A stretch of 64,000 bases of DNA from Pyxidicoccus sp. MSG2 (GTDB lineage Bacteria > Myxococcota > Myxococcia > Myxococcales > Myxococcaceae), in NCBI RefSeq assembly GCF_026626705.1, contig NZ_JAPNKC010000001.1:5846001-5910000 (forward strand), in the 5' to 3' direction. This document shows positions 18,655-26,486 of this stretch, one piece after another (within the stretch, counting starts at the first letter, position 1; the number at the start of each line of letters is the position of its first letter). A model generated the notes under the pieces. The model ran no database searches and was not told the DNA's origin. It was given only the letters and a program-made list of their open reading frames with translations. A program made the position numbers and the translations under genes.

Positions 18655-19209
18655 TCAGTGGTCTCCGGGGGCAAGGAATGGCGCCAGCAAGCGCAGGAGC
18701 TTCTTGCGCGCATCGCTCAGGCGTTTGCCTACGGCGCCAATGGGGATGCGTTCGACCTCGGCGATTTCGTGATAGCGCTTGCCGGCCAGGCGCAGCTCCA
18801 GGGTCTTCCGCAGCGCCGGGCTCAGCTTCTTCATGACCGCGGCGAAGTCCTCATCCGAGATGGTGTCGGAGAGCCGGGGTGGATCCGATGGTTGTCCCAC
18901 GGTCAACCTCTCCAGGGTCGGGTCCACGGCGCCCTGCTTCTCGGACTTTCGCTTGCGGCAGAGGTCGATGAAGCAGTTCGCCATGGCGGTGATGAGCCAG
19001 CGCTCGAGCTCGTTCTCGGCGGGCAGCCGCGAGAGGCTCGCGAAAGACTTCAAGAAGCGTTCGGACCCCTCTTGAACGAGATCCTCGGCGTCCGCGCGGT
19101 CCCTACAGATGTTGTAGGCCTGCCGGTACAGCCAGGGCCGTATCTCCACGATGAAGGACTCGAGCTGGGGGTCCACGCTCCTCCTCGCTGTGCTGGTTCG
19201 GTCGGCCAT
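18655..19209 (-). CDS. ECF sigma factor paired with CHAT anti-sigma
   Basis: 184 residues. Region 2 includes DAEDLVQEGSERFLK, and region 4 the helix-turn-helix YHEIAEVERIPIGAVGKRL. It directs RNA polymerase to a specific promoter set when freed from its anti-sigma partner, which is the next gene, one base apart. It heads a minus-strand operon of four genes and is divergent from the CBASS operon across 178 bp. Autoregulation is usual for this class. The shared intergenic region offers a candidate ECF-type promoter toward CBASS, so this sigma factor may link protease state to defence-gene expression. Confidence 0.85.
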   Translation of the reverse strand: MADRTSTARRSVDPQLESFIVEIRPWLYRQAYNICRDRADAEDLVQEGSERFLKSFASLSRLPAENELERWLITAMANCFIDLCRKRKSEKQGAVDPTLERLTVGQPSDPPRLSDTISDEDFAAVMKKLSPALRKTLELRLAGKRYHEIAEVERIPIGAVGKRLSDARKKLLRLLAPFLAPGDH

Positions 19210-19256
19210 GGCGTCTCGTTCGCACAGGCCAACGGGGGGCGCGCACTTTATTACCA

Positions 19257-19271
19257 GGGGAATTTCTGCCC
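19257..19271. promoter_or_regulatory. GGGGAATTTC half-site near sigma start
   Basis: GGGGAATTTCTGCCC resembles the palindrome GGGGAAATTCCCC at 19361, about 104 bases away; both are followed by AGG. Two similar sites at opposite ends of a divergent intergenic region could bind one regulator. Sequence similarity only. Confidence 0.35.
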
Positions 19272-19323
19272 AGGTTTCCGGTGACGTACCTCGCCGGAGG
19301 GATGGTGGCTGCGCGAGCGGGCC

Positions 19324-19352
19324 GGTAACAAAAACGCCCCCCTTCCGTTGTC
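19324..19352 (+). promoter_or_regulatory. Candidate ECF-type promoter for the CBASS operon
   Basis: GGTAAC (19324-19329), 16 bases, then CGTTGTC (19346-19352). This is close to the general ECF pattern GGAAC-N16/17-CGTC. It lies 36 bases before the CHAT-SAVED start and points toward it. A matching copy upstream of the sigma gene was not found: GGAAAC at 19279-19274 on the minus strand has no similar -10. Weak evidence. Confidence 0.3.
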
Positions 19353-19360
19353 ACCGCGCC

Positions 19361-19373
19361 GGGGAAATTCCCC
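19361..19373. promoter_or_regulatory. GGGGAAATTCCCC palindrome over the CBASS ribosome site
   Basis: A 13-base palindrome around a central A/T directly abuts the AGGAGAC ribosome site of the CHAT-SAVED gene (ATG 19388). Its place suits a repressor operator or an RNA structure limiting translation. Function inferred from position only. Confidence 0.4.
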
Positions 19374-19387
19374 AGGAGACATCCACC

Positions 19388-21340
19388 ATGAGCGCAGTCC
19401 AGCCGCCGCTGGAAATCATCCTGAAGTTCACCAGCAGCCGGGGCCTTACCGCATCCAGCTCGTTCTCCTGGGAGGAACGGGAGTACTTGGTGGAGGACAT
19501 GGAAGGGGCAGGAGTGTCCGTTCGTTTCCCGTGGCATGATCCCCAGCTCCGTCAATCATTGAAGGCTCTGGAGAAGGCTGAGCCCGGCTCCGAAGCGCTC
19601 GAACGGCTCGGGCGGTTCCTGCGGGACCTCCTTCGTCCGACGCATTGGGCGCTCGAGGAGCAGAGGATAGAGGTCGCGCTGAACGCGCAGCCACCTCGGC
19701 CTGTTCATCTCACCATCCGCTCCGCCAACGCAGACGAGCTCTACTACCTCCCCTGGGAGTTGCTGCCGACGAAGTCGGGCATTCCGCTCGCGGGCCTGGA
19801 GAATTGCCTCCTCCGGTACGAATGCGTCCCCGTGACGCCCAAAGTGCGGTCACGCACTCCTCAAGGACGCATCCTGTTCGCCTGGTCCGGGGCTGGCGGG
19901 TGGGTTCCAGCCGCTGAACACGAAGCGGCCATTCGCAAGGCCTGCGAGAGAGTCCAGCTTCGTTTCGATCCGAAGCTGGACGTACTCAATGAAGTGACTC
20001 GAAAGCGCCTGGTGGAGAGGTTGAATGACCCAGACCGACCGGTCACTGCTCTCCACCTGCTCTGCCATGGCACCCAGGTGGCCGATGGCGCGTATGGTCT
20101 GGCCATCAATTCGACAGAGTCGTCCGAGCCGGTAGACCGCATTGATGCCACGGAGCTCCGCGACTTGATCTTCTTGTCCCCGGGCTCCCGCTCGCTACGC
20201 CTCGTGACCCTCTGCTCCTGTCAGGGAGGGGATGCGGGTACTCCAGCGCACCTGCTTGGGGGCGTTGCCCGCATGTTCCACCAGCAGGGGGTTCCCGCTG
20301 TCGTTTCATCTCGCATGCCACTGACGGTGGATGGATCCAACATCCTTACCGAAACGCTTTATGAAGGGCTGCTCGCTCAGCAGGACATGCGCTCCGTGCT
20401 TCACACGGTTCGGAGCAGGCTCCGGAGCGAGGTGAAGTCCAGGGACTGGGTTTCGCTCCAGTTCTACGCAAAAGCAGGTGACGCGACGGCGCTCACTCCT
20501 TTCAGCGAGCCGCCGCCGCCCGCTCCGGTTTCATCTTCCCGGAAGCTCATCATCATTCGCCATGAAGCCCACTCCAAGGTCTCGGTGGATCCTGAACCGG
20601 CGGACGCCCCGGCACTCTTCGCGGGCAGGCAGCCCCGGTGGGTTGCCATTGAACAGACACAACGACTGGCTCAGCGCGATTGGAGGAATCTGCAGGACGA
20701 GGTGAGCCGGCTTGCCGCGACCGATGGTGAGCTCCGGCGGGCCTACGAAGAGCGGGACGCAGATGTGGCCTACTATGGCTTTCCCCTCGTACCGCTGGCG
20801 GCTCTGGCCGGACACCTGGCGAAGCACCGTCCGGTGCATGCCTTGGAATATGTGTCCGACCGGTACCGCTGGGAGGCGGGCACCGACACGTCCTCCCCAC
20901 CCATGGAAATCGAGGTGGAGCCCCGGGACTCGGGCAGTGCCGCGCGACTGCGCGTTTCCGTCTCCGCGCCGGTCAGTCTGGACGAATGCCGGGAGGTGCT
21001 GCCCGACTCGGAGGTTGCACTGGACCTGCACTTCAAGCTGCCTACGCCCAGGCGCGGCAGTGTGCGCCGGGAGGAACAGCTCAAGGCGTATATGCAAAAA
21101 ATCCAGGACACGCTCGATGAGTACATCTCAGGCAATCCACCCCGCCCCTTGAAGAGCGTGCACGTCTTCGCTGCCGTTCCCGTGAGCGTGGCATTCCATC
21201 TGGGGCGGGCACTGGCAGCGACCTGGATGCCGGAGTGCTTTGTCTACAACTACGGGAGGCTGGAGAAGCCCGCCTACAAGTGGCGGCTGAGCCTCCAGGC
21301 CGCCGAGCAGGGGCGTCGCTCCGTCAAGATTTTCAAGTAG
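19388..21340 (+). CDS. CHAT-SAVED cyclic-nucleotide-activated protease (CBASS effector)
   Basis: 650 residues; AGGAGAC lies seven bases before ATG. The N-terminal half is a CHAT caspase-fold domain: YYLPWELLP, then H227 in HLLCHG and C278 in LCSCQGGD. The C-terminal 220 residues match SAVED, the cyclic-oligonucleotide sensor: VHVFAAVPVSVAFHLGRAL and the conserved FVYNYGRL. SAVED domains bind cyclic tri- or dinucleotides made by CD-NTases, and binding oligomerises and activates the attached enzyme. SAVED-CHAT from Haliangium ochraceum cleaves a second caspase-like protease. Here it is the first gene of a CBASS operon, with a CD-NTase 20 bases downstream, and is divergent from an operon encoding two more caspase-fold proteins. 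Third-position GC looks lower than in neighbours. Confidence 0.9.
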   Translation: MSAVQPPLEIILKFTSSRGLTASSSFSWEEREYLVEDMEGAGVSVRFPWHDPQLRQSLKALEKAEPGSEALERLGRFLRDLLRPTHWALEEQRIEVALNAQPPRPVHLTIRSANADELYYLPWELLPTKSGIPLAGLENCLLRYECVPVTPKVRSRTPQGRILFAWSGAGGWVPAAEHEAAIRKACERVQLRFDPKLDVLNEVTRKRLVERLNDPDRPVTALHLLCHGTQVADGAYGLAINSTESSEPVDRIDATELRDLIFLSPGSRSLRLVTLCSCQGGDAGTPAHLLGGVARMFHQQGVPAVVSSRMPLTVDGSNILTETLYEGLLAQQDMRSVLHTVRSRLRSEVKSRDWVSLQFYAKAGDATALTPFSEPPPPAPVSSSRKLIIIRHEAHSKVSVDPEPADAPALFAGRQPRWVAIEQTQRLAQRDWRNLQDEVSRLAATDGELRRAYEERDADVAYYGFPLVPLAALAGHLAKHRPVHALEYVSDRYRWEAGTDTSSPPMEIEVEPRDSGSAARLRVSVSAPVSLDECREVLPDSEVALDLHFKLPTPRRGSVRREEQLKAYMQKIQDTLDEYISGNPPRPLKSVHVFAAVPVSVAFHLGRALAATWMPECFVYNYGRLEKPAYKWRLSLQAAEQGRRSVKIFK

Positions 21341-21360
21341 TCGTGGAGGCAATGACACAC

Positions 21361-22428
21361 ATGGCAGATATCCAGAATCAAATCATCGACTTCGACAAGA
21401 ACATCCGCCTCAGCCTGGAAACGGAGGAGAAGACGCTGAGTGAAAAGCGGGAAATCATCCTGGGCAAGCTCCGGGACAAGTTCGCGGAGATGCGGGCGGA
21501 GAAGAAGCCGGTTCCGAAGTTCACCGACTTCAACCAGGGCAGCTACGAGATGGACACGGGTATCCGGCCCGCGAACGGGGACTACGACATCGACGTGGGG
21601 CTGTGCTTCAACTGCTCCACGGCGGACTACCCGAACCCCGTCGACCTCAAGGTCCTGGTGGCCGACGTCCTGGAGGACCACACCAGGCTGGGCACGGAGA
21701 TCCGGAAGTCGTGTGTCACCGTGAACTACATGGTGGATGGCAAGAAGGCCTTCCATGTCGACCTCGCCGTCTATGCCTATGACGACGCCCAGTCCGAGTC
21801 GAAGAGTCTCTTCCTCGCGAAGGGGTACCGAGACTCGGACGAGGACAATCGCTGGTGGGAGCCGTCGGACCCGCGGGGACTCATCAACTGGGTCAAGACC
21901 CGCTTCCAGGATGCCGAGCGGCAGCAGTTCCTGCGCGTGATTCGCGCCCTGAAGCGATGGAAGACGGAGAAGTTCAAGACCGATGGTCAGAACGCGCCCT
22001 CGGGCATCGGGCTCACGGTCGCGGCGGGAGAGTGGTTCCAGCCCGAGGTCTACTTCGATTCCTACGAGAGGCGGAGCTACTCCGACGACCTCAAGGCGAT
22101 GCGGTACTTCGTCGGCAAGATGGTGGACAAGTTCCATTACATCGGCACGAAGGATGACGGCTCCCCGCTCTACCGTCTCAAGGTGCTGGTCCCGGTGGCC
22201 CCGCGGCTCGACATCTTCGAGAGGATGACGGATGGCCAGATGACGACCTTCCGCGACCGCCTCATCCAACTCCGGGATCGTCTGGATGAGGTGGCGAACG
22301 AGCCTGATATCGTGCGCGCCTGCCAGTTGATGCGGCAGGACTTCGGTGAGGAGTTCCCCGTCCCCGAGAAGAAGGATACCGGACGGTCCGGCGCCAAAGC
22401 CGTGGTCTCCAGCGGAGTGGCGGCATGA
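21361..22428 (+). CDS. CD-NTase, cyclic oligonucleotide synthase
   Basis: 355 residues (start at 21361, or 21352 three codons earlier; GGAGG is at 21345). The active site is complete: GSYEMDT (60-66) and DYDIDV with D76 and D78, plus D134 in HVDLAV. These residues bind metal and the triphosphate in SMODS-type nucleotidyltransferases. On phage infection such enzymes make cyclic di- or trinucleotides that activate the SAVED effector upstream. The C-terminal half is the helical OAS-like domain. The last residues are likely the site of Cap2-dependent conjugation in type II CBASS; here they end in VVSSGVAA, with terminal Ala. The stop overlaps the Cap2 start (ATGA). Confidence 0.92.
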   Translation: MADIQNQIIDFDKNIRLSLETEEKTLSEKREIILGKLRDKFAEMRAEKKPVPKFTDFNQGSYEMDTGIRPANGDYDIDVGLCFNCSTADYPNPVDLKVLVADVLEDHTRLGTEIRKSCVTVNYMVDGKKAFHVDLAVYAYDDAQSESKSLFLAKGYRDSDEDNRWWEPSDPRGLINWVKTRFQDAERQQFLRVIRALKRWKTEKFKTDGQNAPSGIGLTVAAGEWFQPEVYFDSYERRSYSDDLKAMRYFVGKMVDKFHYIGTKDDGSPLYRLKVLVPVAPRLDIFERMTDGQMTTFRDRLIQLRDRLDEVANEPDIVRACQLMRQDFGEEFPVPEKKDTGRSGAKAVVSSGVAA

Positions 22429-24167
22429 GCCCTGTGCCTCCGGTAGTACCGAGCCCGGCACCGATGTCGCACGAAGAGGTTCTTCAGCGCCTTGCGCGGA
22501 GCGGGTTGCTGGAGGACTGCCAGGTGGCGCGGTCACCATCGGGGGCCTCGGCGCGGCCGGAACTGTCCGGGGAGTGGACGCTGACGGGACACACGAAGCT
22601 CAGCGCCCATGTGGTGACGCTGAGCGTCCACCTTCCCGCGAAGTTTCCCTGGTGCCTGCCCGAGATAGGGCTGGAGGACGTCCAGCCTCCGGTCGTGTCA
22701 CTCCCGCACCTGATTGCTCCGAACCAGCTGTGCTTTCCCGAGGATACGAACCTGCTGGACAGTGACGACCCCTATGCCATTGCGAGGGAGTCGCTCGTCT
22801 ATGCCCGCGAGCAGCTGGGCCGCATGCTCGAGGGCAATCCTGGGGCGGAGTTCGCACAGGAGGCGGTCGTCTATTGGCGCTCGCGGGCCGAGGCGTCCGC
22901 GGACTGCGTCGTCTCCGCAGGAGAGTTCCCTTCTCGAATCGTGGCTCTCTTCCAGCAGGGACGGCTGCTGGCTGTCGCCGACAGCCCCGACGTCTATGGA
23001 CGTTCGAGACCCGAGCGCAGCGTGCACGGACTCAAGCAGAGGGAGGCCATCTACGTCCCCCTCGGTTCCGTCGAACCCGAGCAGGACTTCCATCCCATGG
23101 AACTGACCACGCTCGCGGGCCTCCAGAAGCATGTCCGGGCCATGCCGAAAGAAGCGCGCCGCTGGCTCTCTCGGGTGCAGGGACGAGAGTTGCTGCTGGT
23201 GCTCGGGCTGCGGAGGCCGTGCGGAGAGCGTGCGTTGCTTGGCGTCCGCCTGGTGGATGTCCAGGGCGGGAATCCATTGATGGACGCAGGGGCCCAGGCC
23301 CGCGTCGAGCCTATCGACCTCCAACGCAGGGACCACGCCTTCCTCGCCCCGCGCGGTGGGGCTGGAACGGACCTGAAGAATCGCAAGGTGCTCCTCGCGG
23401 GATGTGGTGCGGTAGGTGGCTACATCGCGCTCTCACTCGCGCGGGCCGGCGTCGGGGAGCTCTCGCTGGTGGATTCGGACTTCTTCACCCTGGAGAACAC
23501 GTACCGGCATGCATGTGGGATGGCGTGGCGTGGCCTCCCGAAGGTCGATGGCCTCCAGCGCGAGCTCGAGCGCACCATCCCCTATGTCTCGGTGAAGGCA
23601 TACCCCGCGGAGATCGAGGCGCTCATGGCGCAGCGACCCTCGGTGCTGCGCGAGCACCACCTGGTCATCTCCGCGCTGGGTCATCCGACCACCGAGCTCT
23701 TCCTGAACCGGCGCATCTGGTCAGACGCCACGCACCCTCCCGCGTTGTTCACCTGGCTGGAGCCGATGGGGCTCGGAGGCCATGCACTTCTGACGCATCT
23801 GCATGCAACACGGGGGGCCGTGCGCGGCTGTCTGAAGTGCCTCTACGCGCGCACTCCGGGGGGAGGTGCCATCAGGAATCGCGCCTCGTTCGCGATGCCG
23901 GGGGCCAGCTATACCCGTGACCTGCTGGGCTGTGGCAGCAGATACCTTCCTTTCTCGGATCTCGATGCCCAGCGCACCGCGGAGCTGGCCACTCGCCTCG
24001 CGCTGCAGGCGCTCCGCGGCGAGGCCGTGGGCGCCCCGTTGCTGTCATGGAAGGGGGAACGCAAGGCGTTCGAGCAGGAGGGCTATACGGTCACCCCACT
24101 CTATACGGCGGAGCCTGACCCCTCCGGATACGTCCGTGAAGACTGCCCGGAATGTGCCCCGAGATGA
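22425..24167 (+). CDS. cap2: Cap2, fused E2-E1 ubiquitin-transfer-like enzyme
   Basis: 580 residues. The N-terminal third is an E2-like domain with LIAPNQLCF and likely acceptor C103. After a linker, the E1/ThiF part begins: AGCGAVGG (325-332) is the adenylate-binding loop, LVDSD (348-352) the ribose-binding Asp region. LLGCGSRYLPFSD carries the likely catalytic Cys. CLKC and a C-terminal CPEC pair should bind a structural zinc. Cap2 joins the CD-NTase C terminus to a cellular target and so primes nucleotide synthesis, which defines type II CBASS. The start overlaps the CD-NTase stop and the end overlaps the Cap3 start, consistent with coupled translation of the three proteins. Confidence 0.92.
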   Translation: MSPVPPVVPSPAPMSHEEVLQRLARSGLLEDCQVARSPSGASARPELSGEWTLTGHTKLSAHVVTLSVHLPAKFPWCLPEIGLEDVQPPVVSLPHLIAPNQLCFPEDTNLLDSDDPYAIARESLVYAREQLGRMLEGNPGAEFAQEAVVYWRSRAEASADCVVSAGEFPSRIVALFQQGRLLAVADSPDVYGRSRPERSVHGLKQREAIYVPLGSVEPEQDFHPMELTTLAGLQKHVRAMPKEARRWLSRVQGRELLLVLGLRRPCGERALLGVRLVDVQGGNPLMDAGAQARVEPIDLQRRDHAFLAPRGGAGTDLKNRKVLLAGCGAVGGYIALSLARAGVGELSLVDSDFFTLENTYRHACGMAWRGLPKVDGLQRELERTIPYVSVKAYPAEIEALMAQRPSVLREHHLVISALGHPTTELFLNRRIWSDATHPPALFTWLEPMGLGGHALLTHLHATRGAVRGCLKCLYARTPGGGAIRNRASFAMPGASYTRDLLGCGSRYLPFSDLDAQRTAELATRLALQALRGEAVGAPLLSWKGERKAFEQEGYTVTPLYTAEPDPSGYVREDCPECAPR

Positions 24168-24658
24168 GTGCCGAGGAGGGGAGGGTGTTCCGGCGCAAGG
24201 GCGGAGCTGTGATGAAGATTGATTCCCCGGCGCTCACCATGATGCTCCGCTTCCAGCAGGTCGAAGCCGGTCAGCCGGAGGCCGGAGGCGTGCTCCTCGG
24301 GCGGCACATCGTGCGCTGCCTGGATGTGGTGATTGACGAAGCGACGTGCCCGATGCCTGGAGACCTACGCGGCCCCGTGACCTTCCATCGGAGCCGGGAG
24401 CATCATCAGCGTGTCATCGACGAACGGTGGCACAGTTCCGAGGGCACCTGCCTGTACCTCGGCGAGTGGCACACCCACCCGGAACCTCATCCCATGCCCT
24501 CACACGTCGACGTCAGGGATTGGCGCCGCCGCTTGCGCGAGGACCGGTTCGAAGGCGCGTCGCTCTTCTTCATCATCGTCGGGACCCGTGAGGTCCGGGT
24601 CTGGGAGGGAGACCGCGACTCCGGGACGCTGGTCCCGCTTCTTCCGAGAGATTCTTGA
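24164..24658 (+). CDS. cap3: Cap3, JAMM isopeptidase
   Basis: 164 residues. The ATG overlaps the Cap2 stop (ATGA). A complete JAMM zinc site is seen: HTH followed after ten residues by Asp (HxHx10D, in EWHTHPEPHPMPSHVD), with an upstream Glu in EAGGVLLG. The deconjugase removes CD-NTase from its targets and so limits or resets activation by Cap2. Together with Cap2 this makes the operon type II. A further nucleotidyltransferase gene follows 25 bases later. Confidence 0.92.
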   Translation: MSAEEGRVFRRKGGAVMKIDSPALTMMLRFQQVEAGQPEAGGVLLGRHIVRCLDVVIDEATCPMPGDLRGPVTFHRSREHHQRVIDERWHSSEGTCLYLGEWHTHPEPHPMPSHVDVRDWRRRLREDRFEGASLFFIIVGTREVRVWEGDRDSGTLVPLLPRDS

Positions 24659-24683
24659 ATCGCGATTGCATGACGAGGATGGG

Positions 24684-26006
24684 ATGTACGATACGCAGAA
24701 GCACTTTGACACCTTCTACAAAGAGCACGTCTGCCTGGGACAGGAGCGCAGGGGAGAGCTCGCGGCCCATCGCAATGCGTGTCTCAAGTTGTTGGGCCAG
24801 GGGTTGCGTAGGCTGGGCGAGAAACGCCGGAGGCCGGACGGGTACCCGCAACACGTGGATGCGCTCAATCAGGGCAGCTACGACATGCGGACCCTGAACC
24901 AGCATCCGCAACGGCAGTACGACATCGACGTTGCCGTCATCTTCAGGAAGGAAGACCTGCCGAAGACAGCCCTTCGCGCGCGGCAGCGCGTGGCTGAGGC
25001 ACTGCGCAGTTCCTTGCAGAGCTTTGCCACCAAGCCCCTGGCACGGACGAGTGCCGTCACCGTCTGGTACACACGGGGAGAGCACGTCGATCTGGCCATC
25101 TACCGCCAGGTGACGGACTCTGACGGGAAAACCGTCCTGGAGCACGCCAGTGCCCAGTGGAGGCGGCGAGACCCGAAGGCAGTCAGCGAGTGGTTCAGCC
25201 GGCAGAACCAATGCCTGAGTCCGGACCCGGCGGCTGGAGCTTCGGTCCGTGAATCGCAGTTCAGGCGCATCGTCAGGCTGGTCAAGACCTTCGCTCGATC
25301 GCGTGTGTCTTGGGACCTGCCCGGTGGCATGATTCTCTCGACGCTCGTTGCCGAAGTGTATCAGCCGGATCTTCACCGCGATGACCTGGCCTTCTACAAG
25401 ACGCTCATTGCCTTGCGAGAGCGCCTGAAGAGGAGCCCGGAGGTCCGCTCCCCGGTTGCCGACGATGAGAGCCTGACCTCGAGCCCGCGCAGGCGTGCGC
25501 AGGTGGGGAGGCTCATCGAGAAGCTGGACTTCGTCCTCCCGCAGTTGGAGGTACTACAGGCATCGACCTGTCTCAAGGTTCAAGCCCTCACCGCCTGGTG
25601 GTGGGTGTTCAATCACGATTACTGGCGTGAGCAGGCCCGGAACGCAAGGCTCCTTCAGGCGCGCGAGGCGCCGGCCCTCCTGAGAGTCCGGGCTGCTCTC
25701 GCCAGCTCGAAGGGTGGAGAGGTCACTGCGGTCTACAAGGACAAGACGTCTGTTCCCAAGGGGGCGTGGCTTCGCTTTTCCTTGAAGAAGAAGCTCGGCA
25801 TCCCCGCTCCCTTCACGGTTCGCTGGCGCATCCAGAACAGAGGCAGTGAGGCGTTGCATGCTGATGAGGTACAGCGCGAGCACGTGAGCGAAGACAAGGT
25901 GCTCTGGCAGAAGGCCGCGTATTCGGGCCGGCACTCCCTCACCTGTGAGGTCATCAAGGACGGGTTCGTGGTCGCCCGAGGTATCCGGCACGTGCGGATT
26001 GGCTGA
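24684..26006 (+). CDS. Second CD-NTase-like protein with C-terminal AGS-C sensor domain
   Basis: 440 residues; GAGGATGGG precedes the ATG. The catalytic motif is intact: GSYDMRT (64-70), YDIDV with D80 and D82, and D136 in HVDLAI. The middle is helical. The final 100 residues are beta-rich and match the AGS-C pattern (VRWRIQNRGSEA, then YSGRHSLTCEVIKDGFVVA), a domain predicted to sense ligands at the C terminus of adenylyl/guanylyl cyclase and SMODS proteins. It is the fifth gene of the CBASS operon, so the locus encodes two apparently active nucleotidyltransferases. Possible roles are a second signal, a heterodimer partner, or a toxin-like NTase regulated by the AGS-C ligand. Which one is not shown by the sequence. 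Confidence 0.88.
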   Translation: MYDTQKHFDTFYKEHVCLGQERRGELAAHRNACLKLLGQGLRRLGEKRRRPDGYPQHVDALNQGSYDMRTLNQHPQRQYDIDVAVIFRKEDLPKTALRARQRVAEALRSSLQSFATKPLARTSAVTVWYTRGEHVDLAIYRQVTDSDGKTVLEHASAQWRRRDPKAVSEWFSRQNQCLSPDPAAGASVRESQFRRIVRLVKTFARSRVSWDLPGGMILSTLVAEVYQPDLHRDDLAFYKTLIALRERLKRSPEVRSPVADDESLTSSPRRRAQVGRLIEKLDFVLPQLEVLQASTCLKVQALTAWWWVFNHDYWREQARNARLLQAREAPALLRVRAALASSKGGEVTAVYKDKTSVPKGAWLRFSLKKKLGIPAPFTVRWRIQNRGSEALHADEVQREHVSEDKVLWQKAAYSGRHSLTCEVIKDGFVVARGIRHVRIG

Positions 26007-26162
26007 TGCCCGTGGCGGTTCCCGCGTACTCTGCGCCGCGGGAGCGTCTTTCACCTCACAAAGTTGCTCTCGACTGTGCGCTGTGAGATTCCGCGAGGCG
26101 CGCGGGTCTCAGACGGCTGACCGTGCCTGCTCTCACGTTCCGGCCTTCGTGGAGGAAACCGG

Positions 26163-26420
26163 ATGCGAATCATGCGGTGGGCCGCGATGGGGATGGGGGC
26201 GTTGGCGCGTCTCGGAGCACTCTCAGCAGGTGCCGAGGAGGAGGAGAAGCCTTCGAGCCCCCGGGTGGACGTGTACGGCTTTGCGATGGTCGAGGACGGG
26301 GTGACGGTGCGGAAGCTCAACTACCAGGTGCTGGCGCGGCAAGACGCGCGACTGGACTCCCGCAGGCCCCGTGCGTCTCGGCCCCTCCCCGCAACCCCAC
26401 CCAGGCAGTGCAGGAGTTGA
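26163..26420 (+). pseudogene. Signal-peptide fragment, possibly a porin remnant
   Basis: 85 codons after GAGGAAACCGG. It has a signal-peptide-like start ending ALSAGA, then VDVYGFAM, which resembles the first beta strand of DcaP-like porins. The rest loses this pattern and turns into Arg/Pro-rich sequence, so the gene seems truncated. The stretches 26007-26162 and 26421-26486 on either side hold nothing I can recognise. A short, functional secreted peptide cannot be excluded. Confidence 0.3.
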
Positions 26421-26486
26421 AGCGCTCGGCTTAATCCTTTCACGCGTCATCTACGTTGACACTCACCGGACGCGCCTTCCTCCGCC

